This document shows, one piece after another, positions 40,516 to 50,920 of a stretch of 64,000 nucleotides of DNA. This DNA is from Nematopogon swammerdamellus (taxonomy: Eukaryota; Arthropoda; Insecta; Lepidoptera; Adelidae). The stretch's first letter is position 1; every line of letters starts with the position of its first letter. A model generated the notes under the pieces. That model made no database searches, was not told the DNA's origin, and was given only the letters and a program-made list of their open reading frames with translations. The stretch covers positions 21,597,791-21,661,790 of the forward strand of contig OX336344.1 of NCBI GenBank assembly GCA_946902875.1. The letters are read 5' to 3'. The position numbers and the translations under genes are program-made.

Positions 40516-41340
40516 TTAAAATGGCCGCTTCTCGCACCGTCGACATTAATGTTCTGTGGTGCGACCACCCCTGGTACAGAGCTCACGCGACGGGGCAAAT
40601 TTAGTTGTGAATAATGAAGCCACTCTTTATTCACGAACAACCAAATATTGTGCGAGGGAATTTGGTCTAGCTTTGTGCTAAATACATATATAACTTTGCT
40701 TCATATGGATGACGGAATCGGAGAGAAAACTCAACGCAATAAGTTCAAGCACTCGCAGAGCACTTATAACACTGTCAAACAAAAAAACACCATCTTCTAA
40801 TTTATATAATAGAAAAGCTTTGCCCCTGAATCACCATGGCCGAAAACCACGAAACTGAAGCGAAGCTTGAAGGGTCAATCTTCGCTTCAGTTTCGTAAAT
40901 AGATGGTATCGATTCGGTGTTTCACAATTTCTGAATTGTATTTTATGAGACGCCTACATTTATTTTGCCCCGCGAAGTCTAAAACTGTTTTTTAATTTTA
41001 ATTAAATTTCGAATTTTTCTAAGCAAATTTTCACTATCACATACATCTTTATAATTTATTTTTTTGTATTTATTTATTTTTATTATATAAAAGTTACAGC
41101 CAAATCGGCATATATAGGATAGAGGTTACATAGGTTAAATTTACATGAGCATCGGTTGAATTTCGGCGGCCATACATTATTAAGTCATACAAAATTCAAA
41201 GTTACGAGCAAGAAATATTTCATCATAAAATTTCTACGCAACCACCACCGAAAACCCAGAGACCCCGCCTATAAAACATGCACAGGCGAAAAAAAAATCA
41301 AAAATAGAACTGCGCTCGTGAAATAATTTGTTACATACAA
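40516..41340. other. Unassigned, with one strong hairpin
   Basis: No coding frame recognised. The hairpin at 40849-40896 is listed separately. Confidence 0.35.
40849..40896. repeat. Perfect 17-bp inverted repeat
   Basis: ACGAAACTGAAGCGAAG at 40849-40865 and its reverse complement at 40880-40896, 14-nt loop. Confidence 0.8.
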
Positions 41341-41346
41341 TTTACT

Positions 41347-41671
41347 TCCTACTAATATTATAAATGCGAAAGTTTGTGAGGATGGATGGATGTATGGATC
41401 TTTGTTCCTCTTTCACGCAAAAACTACTGAACGCATTTTGATGAGACTTTACAGTACTATAGCTTACACATCAAAATAACATATAGGCTATATACCATCA
41501 CGCTAAATAGCCTTAGGGCTCAGCAGTATCAAATAAAGTATAATATGGACGGGAGAGAAAGAATATAAAAGACAAGAAAAACAAAAGCCTATCAACGTTA
41601 CATAAAAACTTCAATTTCGAATTCTGTTCTTTTTTTTAATCCACGCGGACGAAGTCGCGGGCAAATGCTAG
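41347..41671 (+). mobile_element. Short non-autonomous Helitron
   Basis: 5' TCCTACTAATATTATAAATG, then GCAAAAACTACTGAACGCAT, and the 3' hairpin CGCGGACGAAGTCGCGGG, CAAATG, CTAG followed by T. 325 bp with both ends, a good type copy for the two array-bearing relatives. Confidence 0.8.
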
Positions 41672-41689
41672 TCATACATATATACATAT

Positions 41690-41805
41690 ACCATCACGCT
41701 GTTACCCTCTGTGTGGGGTAAGAATAGTAATAGGTGTATTGCCGTGAGTATTCGGGTAAATTACAGCACAGCACAACACCGATCACCAAGTTTAGCAGAG
41801 TATTA
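41690..41805 (-). mobile_element. RD fragment
   Basis: CCATCACGCTGTTACCCTCT, GTAAATTACAGCACAGCACA and ACACCGATCACCAAGTTTAG match RD next to its tail. Confidence 0.55.
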
Positions 41806-41809
41806 GGAC

Positions 41810-42375
41810 TCGAACTGGCGCACGGCCTGAACTTCCGGCGCCGCCGGGCAAGGCCAAACTGGCTTCTAAACTGGGCCTACTCAATAAGGTGCTATGGTAC
41901 TTCACGTCGGACCAGAAGCTGCTTTTGTATAAATCGCAGAACAGATCCCGCTTAGATACTGCTCGCTCCTGTGGGATGCCCAGCCAAATACCAGCTTTCG
42001 TCTCTGGACTCGATCCAGCGTCGAGCCTTGCGACTAATGGGTGACTTCGTAAGGATGTCGGCGCCCTATGTGTGTTCTATCGCTTATTCCATGGGGACTG
42101 CTCGGAGGAGCTGTTTGACGCGAACCCGCCGTCCCCTTTCCACCACCGCACAACGCGCACCGGGCAGGGGTTGCATGTCTGCGCGCTTGGCTTACCCCGG
42201 ATGCGAACCATCTGTTCTTCAGATCTTTCCTCCTCAGGACTGGTAAACTCTGGAATGCTCTCCCGGCCCACATATTTTTTCCAAGTACAGTTTCGTCCTT
42301 TAGGAGGGGAGTGATCAGACTGTTCTGTCCGTCCGGCATGGTTTTCGCAACCCTCGCATGCCAATGTCAATGGGC
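41810..42375 (+). pseudogene. LINE RT C-terminal fragment
   Basis: Frames give KYQLSSLDSIQRRALRLMGD and further on RTGKLWNALP-like words, parallel to LINE-K at 55.9-56.3 kb but clearly a different, older family. Frameshifted. Jockey/CR1-like. Confidence 0.65.
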
Positions 42376-42859
42376 GTTGTTAGACCTCTTATGGGTGGAT
42401 CAACAATTAATTTTGTATATAATTATGGGCATTGGACTGTTTTTATACAAAGAGCTTAATACCTATGCTTTTTTGTAAGCGTTTTCCAGCATGAGCTTAC
42501 ATTATGACTACGCATGCGCGGCCTAGACAAGGCTACAAGGCAATGAGCCCTCTACGCCTTTCGAATTCTTCTCGCAGGCGAAAATTTGTAAAGGGATCGA
42601 AGGCGAGTATGAAATACAAATCGCGGAAATAATATAAGAGGGTCGGGAAGTCGGCCGGAAGCCGGCGGCGGCGCGCCGGAGGGTGGAGGGAGGGGTGAGA
42701 GGGGTTGGGGCAATTTGCAATAAATCTAAAGGAGATGGCCCATCGAAAAGCGCAAATTATTCTCAGGCTCGCTGGGAAGATGACACACACGCACACACAC
42801 AAGGCTCGATATACCAGCACAAGTAAATTATATATATATATATATATATTATTTTATTT
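42376..42859. other. Unassigned, with (TA)n
   Basis: A purine-rich stretch GGAGGGTGGAGGGAGGGGTG at 42.67-42.70 kb and (TA)12 at 42828-42851. No gene seen. Confidence 0.35.
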
Positions 42860-43072
42860 TTTATTTTAGAAGTTTTAGAAAATTACGCGCTTGGCTACAT
42901 CGCCTACTACATCCGTGGTGTCCAGCCAACAACGCCTTTGTGAACTAGGTGCCATGTCAGTGCTTGCCTTCGGTCGTGTCGTGCCGGCTACACTGAACTG
43001 GAAGGAAAACAACACAAGCCGTTTCAATCGATCTTTCATTTAGTACCACCTAGTAAGGTAAGAAGGGGAGGT
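42860..43072 (-). mobile_element. SB-type SINE, 3' part, diverged
   Basis: TTGGCTACATCGCCTACTAC to TAGTACCACCTAGTAAGG, with a deletion inside the body. Confidence 0.7.
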
Positions 43073-43085
43073 AGAAGCAAATAGT

Positions 43086-44168
43086 TACGGAATCCTCTCC
43101 TTTCCAAACTAGTTTCCAAGGCAGCGTCGTACCTGCCTCGGAGCACCTGGACCTCCTGGGCACCACTATTTCCAAAGACGTGGCTTTCCGGCAACTAATC
43201 GTAATGTACCGTGTGCGGCCGGTACTTTAAAAGAATAGCCCGACTGCATCTCTCCCCGTGTATGTCGTAAAAGGCGACTAAGGGAAATGGACTCCCTTCT
43301 TATATTACTAGGTGGTAGGGTTTAACCCGCCCGGGTTGGTACCACCGCACTGAATGAAAGGTCGGTCGAAACGGCTATGTAAATAGTTTGTGTTTTCCGT
43401 CCAGTTCAGTGTAGCCGGCACGACCGAAGGGAAGCACTGACGTGGCACCAAGTTCACCCGGTGTTATGGGCTGACATCACGGATGCTGTAGGTGATGTAG
43501 CCAAACGTGTCTGTTTCCATAAAAAAAAAAAAAAAAATAATCGAGTCTAAGGTCAAAGCTGCTTCCAGAAAATTGGGGATACTTTTCCACAATCGGCGGT
43601 TCTTCTCACCGGCACAACTATTCCTCTTGTACAAAACACAGACACATCTGGGAGGGTGGTCATTATCTGCTAGCATCCTTGGTCTCGATACAGCGCCGAG
43701 CCATCCGTCTTGTTGGTGACCCGAAACTTACAGATGGTCTGGAGTCCCTGAGTCACAGACGATTTGTGGGTTCGCTTAGTCTGTTTTACAGATACTATCA
43801 CGGACGCTGCTCTGCGGAACTAGCATCCCTTATTCCCTGCCACCCGTCCTATCTCCGCATGACCCGTCGCAGAGAGACTCAGCACCCTTTTTTTGTTGAC
43901 ATTGGGCTTTTGAGAACCCATCGGTTCTCTAAATCGTTTCTTTGTCGCACCGCTAGAGTGTGGAACTGTCTTCCGGCGAGTGTATTTCCTGAATCCTTTA
44001 ACCTTGGTGTCTTCAAGCGTCGTATTAACGGGCTAGACAGCCTAGCAACAGTCCGCAAATCTGCTCGCATGGCACCTAACTGATCGTGGTTTCGCGAGGA
44101 GAGGTGATTTTGGCTCTGCCGACTGCACCATTGGTCCCTCGGCACAGCCACCCATGCTGGTTTAGACA
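43086..44168 (+). pseudogene. LINE-K copy, 5'-truncated and split by an SC SINE
   Basis: 43086-43201 and 43538-44168 align end to end with LINE-K at 55.67-56.51 kb (LASLIPCHPSYLRMTRRRET, GLLRTHRFSKSFLCRTARVW), including the 3' UTR and poly(A). It lacks the 88-bp insert found in the 56.3-kb copy, so it shows the original 3' end. Confidence 0.85.
43202..43537 (+). mobile_element. SC SINE nested in LINE-K, TSD TAATCG
   Basis: TAATCG at 43196-43201 and 43538-43543. Head GTACCGTGTGCGGCCGGTAC, body, tail and A17. High similarity to other SC copies suggests recent activity. Confidence 0.9.
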
Positions 44169-44202
44169 AAAAAAAAAGGTTTGCACCTAACAGACATTTT
44201 TT

Positions 44203-44417
44203 TCAGCCTCGGTAGCTCAGTGGTGCGGTCGTTAAGCGCGGTCAGTACTTGGATGTGTGACCGCTCGACCGTTGGAAGCTGACCGCGGTTCGGATTCTAC
44301 GTAAAACAGTAGGCCCCTTCCCTCCTTACCTTACTAGGTGGTAGGGTTTATCCCGCCCGGGTTGGTGCCACCGCACTGTAGGTGATGTAGCCAACAGTGT
44401 CAGTTTCCATAAAAAAA
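44203..44417 (+). mobile_element. SB SINE with a large internal deletion
   Basis: Head and 5S-like block intact, body to GGTGCCACCGCACTG, then directly the last 35 bp before the A tail. Confidence 0.8.
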
Positions 44418-44553
44418 GCATAACTGAAATACTAAACTACCATAATCATCTTACCAAAACTAAAACTAAACTGTAACCAATAAATAAATCAGTGAATAAA
44501 GCGAAAAGGTAAAACCCTCTAAACACGCTAAGCAAAGCCGCGGGCACAAAAGC

Positions 44554-44868
44554 TTTTTTTTTATGGAAACTGACACGGTTGGCTACATCACCTACAACAT
44601 CCGTGATGTCAGCCGATAACACCGGGTGAACTTGGTGCCAAGTCAGCCTTCCCTTCGGTCGTGCCGGCTACACTGAAATGGACGGAAAACACAAACTATT
44701 TAAATAGCCGTTTCGACCGACCTTTCATTCAGTGCGGTGATACCAACCCGGGCGGGGTTAAACCTAGTAATATAAGAAGGGAGTCATATCCCTTAGTCGC
44801 CTTTTACGACATACACGGGGAGAGATGCAGCGGGGCTATTCTTTTAAAGTACCGGCCCCGCACGGTAC
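44554..44868 (-). mobile_element. SC SINE inserted at a Helitron end
   Basis: Tail at 44554, head GTACCGTGCGGGGCCGGTAC at 44868. Left of it AAGCCGCGGGCACAAAAGCT is a Helitron 3' hairpin cut just before its CTAG. Confidence 0.8.
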
Positions 44869-45179
44869 AGCTATAGGTAATATTATAAGTTCAGCACTCC
44901 GTTTTCAAAACTTCAAGAGGTCCAACGTGACGACCAAAGCGAGCCTTGTTTGCTGGTCGCGGACGTCGGCTTCCACTGTACCGTAGTTTCAGCGTAATGA
45001 ACTCTCCACATACGAAATTCTCCGCATACCGCGCGCTCCTCCTCCGCTTCGTAGTAACATCGGCGAGACACACTTGCGCTACGCCACGCCACGCGATCGG
45101 ACGCGTTTGGACCTCGGTATGGACTGAACTACACGTTCAGAGAACGCTGAAAAGCAAAAATTATGTCAGGACTTTGATA
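44869..45179. other. Unassigned
   Basis: CGCTCCTCCTCCGCTTCGTA and neighbours; no family recognised. Confidence 0.3.
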
Positions 45180-45410
45180 TTTTTAGGTTTCCGTATGCCT
45201 TACGGAAGCCTATTACATAAGCCCATGCCGTCTTGTCTGTCTGTTTGCCTGTTTGTCTGTCTGTCTGTCCTACTGCTGTATCTTTGGAAGCGTAATAGTT
45301 AGCCGGTTCAAATTTTCACAGAATTTGTTTTATTATAGCGGGTATAACAACTAATATTAAAAAAAATTCAAAGTGAAAAAATCGTAGGTGTCCCATACAA
45401 AAAACGGTAG
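45180..45410 (-). repeat. RF repeat, partial
   Basis: GTCTGTCTGTTTGCCTG, TGGAAGCGTAATAGTTAGCC, TTTTCACAGAATTTG and GGTGTCCCATACAAAAAACG are RF blocks in reverse. Confidence 0.6.
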
Positions 45411-45424
45411 TACCTATAAAACTG

Positions 45425-45690
45425 GCTAAGGGAACCTATTGTTCGCCTGTGTTGCAATGATTCAAGTCCCTCCGTGAGCTTGGAATTAGGCGGATGGCGC
45501 TGGATAGATAGACTCCAAGAAAACAACAGGTAATGGGGGGATTCTTCCCACAGATGACTGCAAAACTCCATCACCGGGCGAACTTGCACTTTGTATAGCA
45601 TAGGAGTTGCGCCGGTGAGAAGAATCGCCTGCTGCGGTAGAGGACACCCAATTTCCTGGAGGCAAAGGTAGCTTTGGACTCTATAAAGCT
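45425..45690 (-). pseudogene. LINE RT C-terminal fragment
   Basis: Minus frames: MLYKVQVRPVMEFCSHLWEE, SIQRHPPNSKLTEGLESLQH and RRTIGSLSQFYRYYRF. The same region as LINE-K (YKTQIRPVMEYCS... LSHRRFVGSLSLFYRYYHG), from a related but different LINE. Confidence 0.7.
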
Positions 45691-45712
45691 CCTAAATCTA
45701 TATTGTTTGTAG

Positions 45713-46040
45713 TATGTACTGTGTGGGGTCGGTACTTAAATAAGAATAGTCCCACTGCATCTCTCCCCGTGCATGTCGTAAAAGGCGACTAAGGTATAAG
45801 GACTAGATACCGTGCATAAGGGCGACAGGCTAGCCACGTCTCACATTGGCGCTGTCTTTCCACCTAATCATTCAGCAGGTGGGCCTTCGGGCCTTACTTG
45901 CTGCCTGATAGTTATCTTGTGCGAATACTTTGTTAAATGTGGTGGTCGGTGTTGTGCTGTAATTTACCAGCACAACACCGAATACTCTGCTTACTCCGAT
46001 TGTCGGGATACGGAGTGTGGTGTGTATCAAAGACTGGTTA
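45713..46040 (+). mobile_element. RD retroposon, near full length
   Basis: Head ACTGTGTGGGGTCGGTACTT, GTCGTAAAAGGCGACTAAGG, middle, GCACAACACCGAATACTCTG, end GTGTGGTGTGTAT. The only plus-strand RD copy. Confidence 0.75.
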
Positions 46041-46685
46041 AAGTGTCGTGAGACTGCGTCTGACTTGAATTTCAAGAAGTTTACCACCAATATCACTCAC
46101 ATGACAGATTCAGTTTTAATATGTATTTGTAATACTTCATCTATCAGCGCAGGTCGATAGCTTTTTGAAAAAAACGATTTGATTAACTTCGCTCGATAGA
46201 AAAAAATCATGAGCGTGCCTCTGAATTTAGTTATAAAACGTATTTAAGGCAACGTGACCAAATCAAGGCTTTGGAAAAAATATACTTTATTTGTTGAATA
46301 TATAATCTAAATCCGTAGCTTTTTACTTTTTTCTTTCGATTCGTAGTTTTGGAATAAAAAAATAAAAACCAAATGTTTGATTGATTGTATTGCATCCTAC
46401 CTCCAACCAGCAAAAGCGGCGCCTTAAAAGAGGAGTACGGGTGAATACGGGTTGACAGGGCCTTAACGTGGCATAAAGCGAGTGTGTCTCCAGTGTATAC
46501 GGCCGGCCGGGTATCTATTATCTCGGCTATTTACGCCTTGCGCATTATCCGCACCCCGGCTCCTGTTTGTAGTGTGGAGTATGCCGATGAGGCATTTTTT
46601 ATGCTTCCGTGAAACCGTGAACGTGATCCGTATAAACTTTGGTAACCAAGGTGGTAAGTCAAAGGTAGGTAGGTTCTGGAACGAA
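46041..46685. other. Unassigned; leads into the Penelope frame
   Basis: The open frame of the next feature technically starts at 46482 but the first ~65 residues show no PLE pattern. I take them as flanking DNA read through. Confidence 0.4.
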
Positions 46686-47720
46686 AATATGTCTGATTTA
46701 CGCGCGTTTAATAAGGTACACCCACGCATTCGCTTCACGATGGAGATTGAAGACAAAGATGGTCCAGCTTTCCTCGATGTGCTAGTGTCGCGCCGCCCGG
46801 ATGGCTCTCTTGGACATAAGGTGTACCGCAAGCCGACGCACACAAACAGATATCTGCACGCCTCTTCACACCACCATCCAGCTCAGCTAAACTCTGTGGT
46901 CAGGTCTCTGTTGTTACGAGCGGAGCGAATATGCTATGAGGGCAGCAGGAACCAGGAGAGGGAACTCGTGAAGAGAGTTTTGGTCCAGAATGGATACAAG
47001 ATTGGAGCCATGGCGGCTAAATCTTCCAAGACCACTCCAACACAAGAGGTTCAGCGACTGAAGGCGTACCTTCCTTACATAAAAGGAGTCACGGATCGTA
47101 TAGGGAGGATACTGAATAAATATAGTATCAGAACAGTGTTCCAACCCCCGAAGATGGTCGCACAACTCCTACGATCAGCGAAGGACGCCTTACATCCTCT
47201 ACAGTCGCCAGGCGTCTACCAAATACCGTGTAGCTGTGGGAAATCGTACATCGGCCAAACTAAGCGCAGCGTCAAGGAACGGATTTCCGAACACATCAGA
47301 GCAGTCAAGAACATGGACAAAACCAAGTCTGCCATAGTTGAGCATGGCGACTCCGGAATGCAGCACTGGATAAGATTCGATCAGGTGAAAATTCTGGCCA
47401 CCGAAAAACGACTCTTTCCACGCATCATCCGTGAGTCCATCGAGATCTCGAAGCATGCCAACTTCAACAGAGAAGACTCCTCTGTCTCCGGTATGGAATC
47501 CCGTGCTCGCCCCCCTGAAAAGCGGCAGGTCTGGCAGTGTGCACCAGCAGCAGCTGGAGGACACTGTCAGTACATTCTGCTCCTCGGCGGAGGTGCGGAA
47601 CGCAGCCCAAGCCGAATTGGTGCCTACCCACAGCTGCAACTACAATCTTCGCAGCCGCTCGCAGTTGACAGGCAGTGTTCTGTTAACCGCGGGCCCGACC
47701 GCAGCCAGGCACTCGCCCTG
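46686..47720 (+). pseudogene. Penelope-like element: RT end and GIY-YIG endonuclease, frameshifted
   Basis: RT C-terminal part: NKVHPRIRFTMEIEDKDGPA, FLDVLVSRRPDGSLGHKVYR and [20 protein letters not shown], classic PLE blocks. Then GVYQIPCSCGKSYIGQTKRS at about 47211, the GIY-YIG nuclease motif with the C-S-C-G knuckle typical of Penelope. Near 47490 a frameshift moves the true C-terminus (LSPVWNPVLAPLKSGR..., YNLRSRSQLTG) to another frame. The RT palm with the catalytic Asp pair is missing, so the copy is 5'-truncated. PLEs copy RNA into broken chromosome ends or nicked sites; this one cannot. Confidence 0.85.
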
Positions 47721-47760
47721 AAGATGGACTGCACGTGCCAGTCCGAAACGTCGGCCACAA
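47711..47760 (+). ncRNA. Hammerhead-ribozyme-like motif of the Penelope element
   Basis: CTGAAGA at 47718-47724, stem II GGACTG/CAGTCC (47726-47731 with 47739-47744) closed by a 7-nt loop, GAAA at 47745-47748, then CGTC. Stem I can form from GCC (47715-47717) and GGC (47753-47755). Stem III is only AC/GT with no loop, as in minimal hammerheads that act as dimers. PLEs are known to carry such ribozymes. Confidence 0.65.
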
Positions 47761-47884
47761 TGACCGCGAACTCAAACCATGGTAAGCCAAATACCAACCA
47801 AAATATTAATATCCATGGTAGACTAAAAGTATTTATGCATACAATGTATCCTCAGGACATCACAAATTGTCCCTAGTATGGCTT

Positions 47885-48243
47885 TTACTAAGCCTCCGCC
47901 GTCTGTCCGACCGTCCGTCCGTCTGTCTGTCCGAGGTCTGTATCTCTTGAACCGTAATAGATAGCCCGTTGAAATTTCCACAGAATATGTGTTATTATTG
48001 CCGATATTATTATTATATATATTAACAACAAATAAGAAAAATAAGAAAAAGTAAAAAATTCACGGGGGTTCCCATAGAAGAAACCAAAAAGTGTATGAGC
48101 GCGCGCCATCTACCGAATAGATTATGAAGCATTTTAACTAATCATGACATTTAACTAATATGAAGCATTTCATAATACGCCATCTAATGACATGGCGATA
48201 CGGAACCGTCGGTGCACGAGTTCGACTCGCACTTGGCCGATTT
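47885..48243 (-). repeat. RF repeat, near full length
   Basis: GTCCGTCCGTCTGTCTGTCC, CTCTTGAACCGTAATAGATA, GTGTTATTATTGCCGATATT, ACGGGGGTTCCCATAGAAG, GAGTTCGACTCGCACTTGGC. Mirror image of 40.21 kb. Confidence 0.7.
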
Positions 48244-48850
48244 TTTTTATTTCACAACAAAAACTACAATAACAAAATGGTACTCCACAGCACCGGTTGA
48301 CATCGCGGTCTCCAAGTCAGGTATAAGAACAAAATACGACAGACCAACTTTTCTTCGTGATAGCATATTTTTTTACTGTTTATTTTCCTCCGCTTTAAAA
48401 TGCAAGAAGTCTTTTGATTTACGCTCTCGGAGGCAACTTTCTCGTCTGAACTCTGTAAAAATGTTGAAAAAATGCTGAAAAAACTATTAGGCGGTCGCCG
48501 CGCCGCCGTTGCCCCTCGAGTGAAGTTATCGCGTAAATTCTGAGGAAATTTCACACAAAGAGTTTTCACAGTAGGTGTATTAGGTGAAGAAGGAGAAGAA
48601 GGGGAAGAAGTAGGGGGGAGTTGGGATAGGGGGTTACATTGTAGCAAATTACTTGGAATTTTACTAGTCTCTGCTCTCTTTCTCGAAGCTTGGTCATTTT
48701 GCTGTCGTCCTCGTCGGAGAGAAAAGATGGGCAACTCTTAATTATAAGAGAAATACGATACAATGATAATATACATAATATAAGGAATTCTATGGGTTTT
48801 TTAAATTACCGTGGTTGTTAGGCATTATTTTTAAACAAAACAGCTTTACT
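48244..48850. other. Unassigned, with (GAA)n-like tract
   Basis: GAAGAAGGAGAAGAAGGGGA at 48.58-48.61 kb. A 156-codon minus frame spans it but is low-complexity (P/S-rich) with no family pattern; I do not call it a gene. Confidence 0.4.
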
Positions 48851-48854
48851 CACG

Positions 48855-49265
48855 GTTCTTCAAGAGCTATGTGGCTCGACGTTTCGGGCCAAGCGTATGG
48901 CCCATCATCAAGAGCACTCTGCCTGGTGCGACGGTTGGCAGAGAACTGTCAGATCTCCGTCCGTCGTTGACGAAGATTGTAGCTGTGGCCAGTGCGGGTA
49001 GTTTCCGTAGACGAAGGTTCAGGTGCGTTCCGGATCTCGGCGGAGAGACAGAAGGCGCTAACGGTGTATACTTCCGGCTGGTCGTGTCCGTCGTGTCTTC
49101 TTCTCTTGAGCGGCGCTATGACTGGGTTCCACATCGGCGACAACTTGAAGGCGTCCTCCCGGTTAAAGTTGTCGTGCTTCTTGATTTCGATGGACTCTCG
49201 GACGAGACGTGGGACGTGTCGTGTTTCGGTCGCAATAAGTTTGACCTGATCGAACCTGTGAGGTG
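48855..49265 (-). pseudogene. Penelope-like element, C-terminal part
   Basis: The minus strand reads SPMWNPVIAPLKRRRHDGHD, FCLSAEIRNAPEPSSTE and YNLRQRRTEI, the same C-terminus as the 47.5-kb element (SPVWNPVLAPLKSGR, YNLRSRSQ) but well diverged. It ends with a hammerhead-like motif at 48871-48915. Confidence 0.75.
48871..48915 (-). ncRNA. Hammerhead-like motif, second copy, core altered
   Basis: Minus strand: GCTC, TTGATGA, stem II GGGCC/GGCCC, GAAA, CGTC, GAGC. Stems I and II pair with different bases from the 47.7-kb copy. The first core base is T where CTGATGA needs C, so self-cleavage is doubtful. Confidence 0.6.
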
Positions 49266-49285
49266 GACCGGATGGATCGCTGGGT

Positions 49286-49357
49286 CACACAGTGTACCGA
49301 AAGCCCACCCACACGAATAGATACCTCCATGCCACCTCACACCACGCCCCCGCGCAG
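49286..49357 (+). pseudogene. Penelope RT scrap in opposite orientation
   Basis: [24 protein letters not shown] on the plus strand, about 20 bp from the minus-strand copy. Inverted joints of this kind are common for PLEs. Confidence 0.7.
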
Positions 49358-49507
49358 AGAACGACTGACGACGACTTATTAAGTAGAAATATAAGAAGAT
49401 GTCTGAAAAAATCTGAAACCTGAAATATGTATTGGTATATGAATCAAAATATTTATTCATAATAATATTAATTATAGGGCACTATTTGTAATAAAGCCAA
49501 CACTTTC

Positions 49508-49621
49508 GACCACGAACGAAAGGGAGCACTGATATGGCAGTTCACCTAGGTGTTATGGGTTGACATCGCGGATGTAGTAGGTGATGTAGCCAACCGTGTC
49601 AGTTTCCATAAAAAAAAAAAG
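49508..49621 (+). mobile_element. SB/SC SINE 3' end
   Basis: CGAAAGGGAGCACTGATATG to GTTTCCATAAAAAAAAAA; 5'-truncated. Confidence 0.75.
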
Positions 49622-50239
49622 ACATTTAAGTGGACATTTCTTACACAAATTAAAACTTAAAAACTAAAATAAATCTAAAACGTCAAATCGAATCGAAAGC
49701 ACGTCTAAATTTATTCATATTTATACAGTAGGGATCTTACCTCAGTAACTAAGACAAAATTGTAAAAAACGTAGCCATAATTTGAGCCATAAGCGTTTCT
49801 TTTGTACCTATAACTAGAACCATGAAAGCAATACAATGCATTGATTGACATGTCGTAAATTAGTGTCACCAAAAAAAATTTTAAAAACTTTCGTTCCTCG
49901 AATTCCAATCTAGTCTCTACTTCGCGAGATTAATCTGCAAAGTTCACCACCCTCAGAAATCTTTAGGGAGTCGACAAAATATTGATGGAATTTGAACTCG
50001 CTGGCGGAGTTCGAATCTCGACAAATTTGGACATTGCGATTTTTTTTTTATATTGTGTCTAGGTACAGAAAATTCATGAACCACGAGGGACTTGAACAAA
50101 ACTTTATAACTTAGGTTTACTTTAAGAAAATCAGACTACAAACCAAGAAAAAAAAAACTCGTGAACCTATTGATTTTGTTAGAAAACTGAATTGCCACGA
50201 AAATTGTCAGAATGTAGGTACATACACACATACATATCT
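49622..50239. other. Unassigned A/T-rich DNA
   Basis: No gene or repeat recognised. Confidence 0.35.
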
Positions 50240-50490
50240 TTGTAGTGGACAGACGAGTACTTTGAACTGCACGATTCTCTAAATCGTTCTTGTGCCGCAC
50301 TGCAAAGGTGTGGAACGGGCTTCCGGGGAATATCTTTCCCCACTCTTACAATCCGCCGATCTTCAAATCGCGGGTAAATAGTCTTTCCTCAGCGACATTA
50401 GTCCACCTCCAAGCCGGACTGGCACCTCCTAGGGGGTGATATTGGCTGCGCCTGAGGCTTCGACCTCGGACACAGCCATTATATATCTAA
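50240..50490 (+). pseudogene. LINE C-terminal and 3' UTR fragment
   Basis: Near copy of 16.98-17.18 kb: GAACTGCACGATTCTCTAAA, GTGTGGAACGGGCTTCCGGG, CAGCGACATTAGTCCACCTC, TGCGCCTGAGGCTTCGACCT. Confidence 0.65.
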
Positions 50491-50689
50491 AATAAATATC
50501 AAAAATTCGTTCCCTAAAAAGTAAAGTAGAGGACTTGCTTGTTTCTTTCTAGGCATTACTTTCTTGTTTTACGTTTTCATAATCTCTACTCGCCTACACC
50601 AAACAACCTCTCCGCTGGAATATCTATAAAAGGCTCAGATTTGAGTTGGCATTGCACAGAAAGTAAATTATATAAGGCAACAAGCTGTG

Positions 50690-50920
50690 CCCGCGGCTCC
50701 GCCCGCTCTCATATTTCACTTCACTGCTAACCTCATAAGCCATTTAGCGTGATAGTAAGTAGCCTATAGTTGATGGGAAGAATCAAGCTATCCGTAGAAT
50801 TTTGTTTTATTAAAATCGGTTCAGTGGTTCTCGAGTTATAAGCGGACAGACAGACATACACTCAGACACTCAGACACTCAGACAGAAAGCAGACGTAGGA
50901 TTTTATTATAGGTTTTGAAA
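50690..50920 (-). repeat. Helitron-like or related end with (CAGACACT)n
   Basis: GTGCCCGCGGCTCCGCCCGC resembles the inverted Helitron hairpin; AAAATCGGTTCAGTGGTTCT, (ACTCAGAC)n and GTAGGATTTTATTATAGG follow. The CTAG end is not intact. Confidence 0.5.

Noticed and set aside
46482..46685. First 65 codons of the long Penelope frame as a real N-terminus
   Set aside because: They show no PLE motif; the RT palm that should precede is absent, so they are flanking read-through.
48264..48734. 156-codon minus frame as a host gene
   Set aside because: Low-complexity P/S-rich, crosses a purine tract, no domain, no splice or promoter support.
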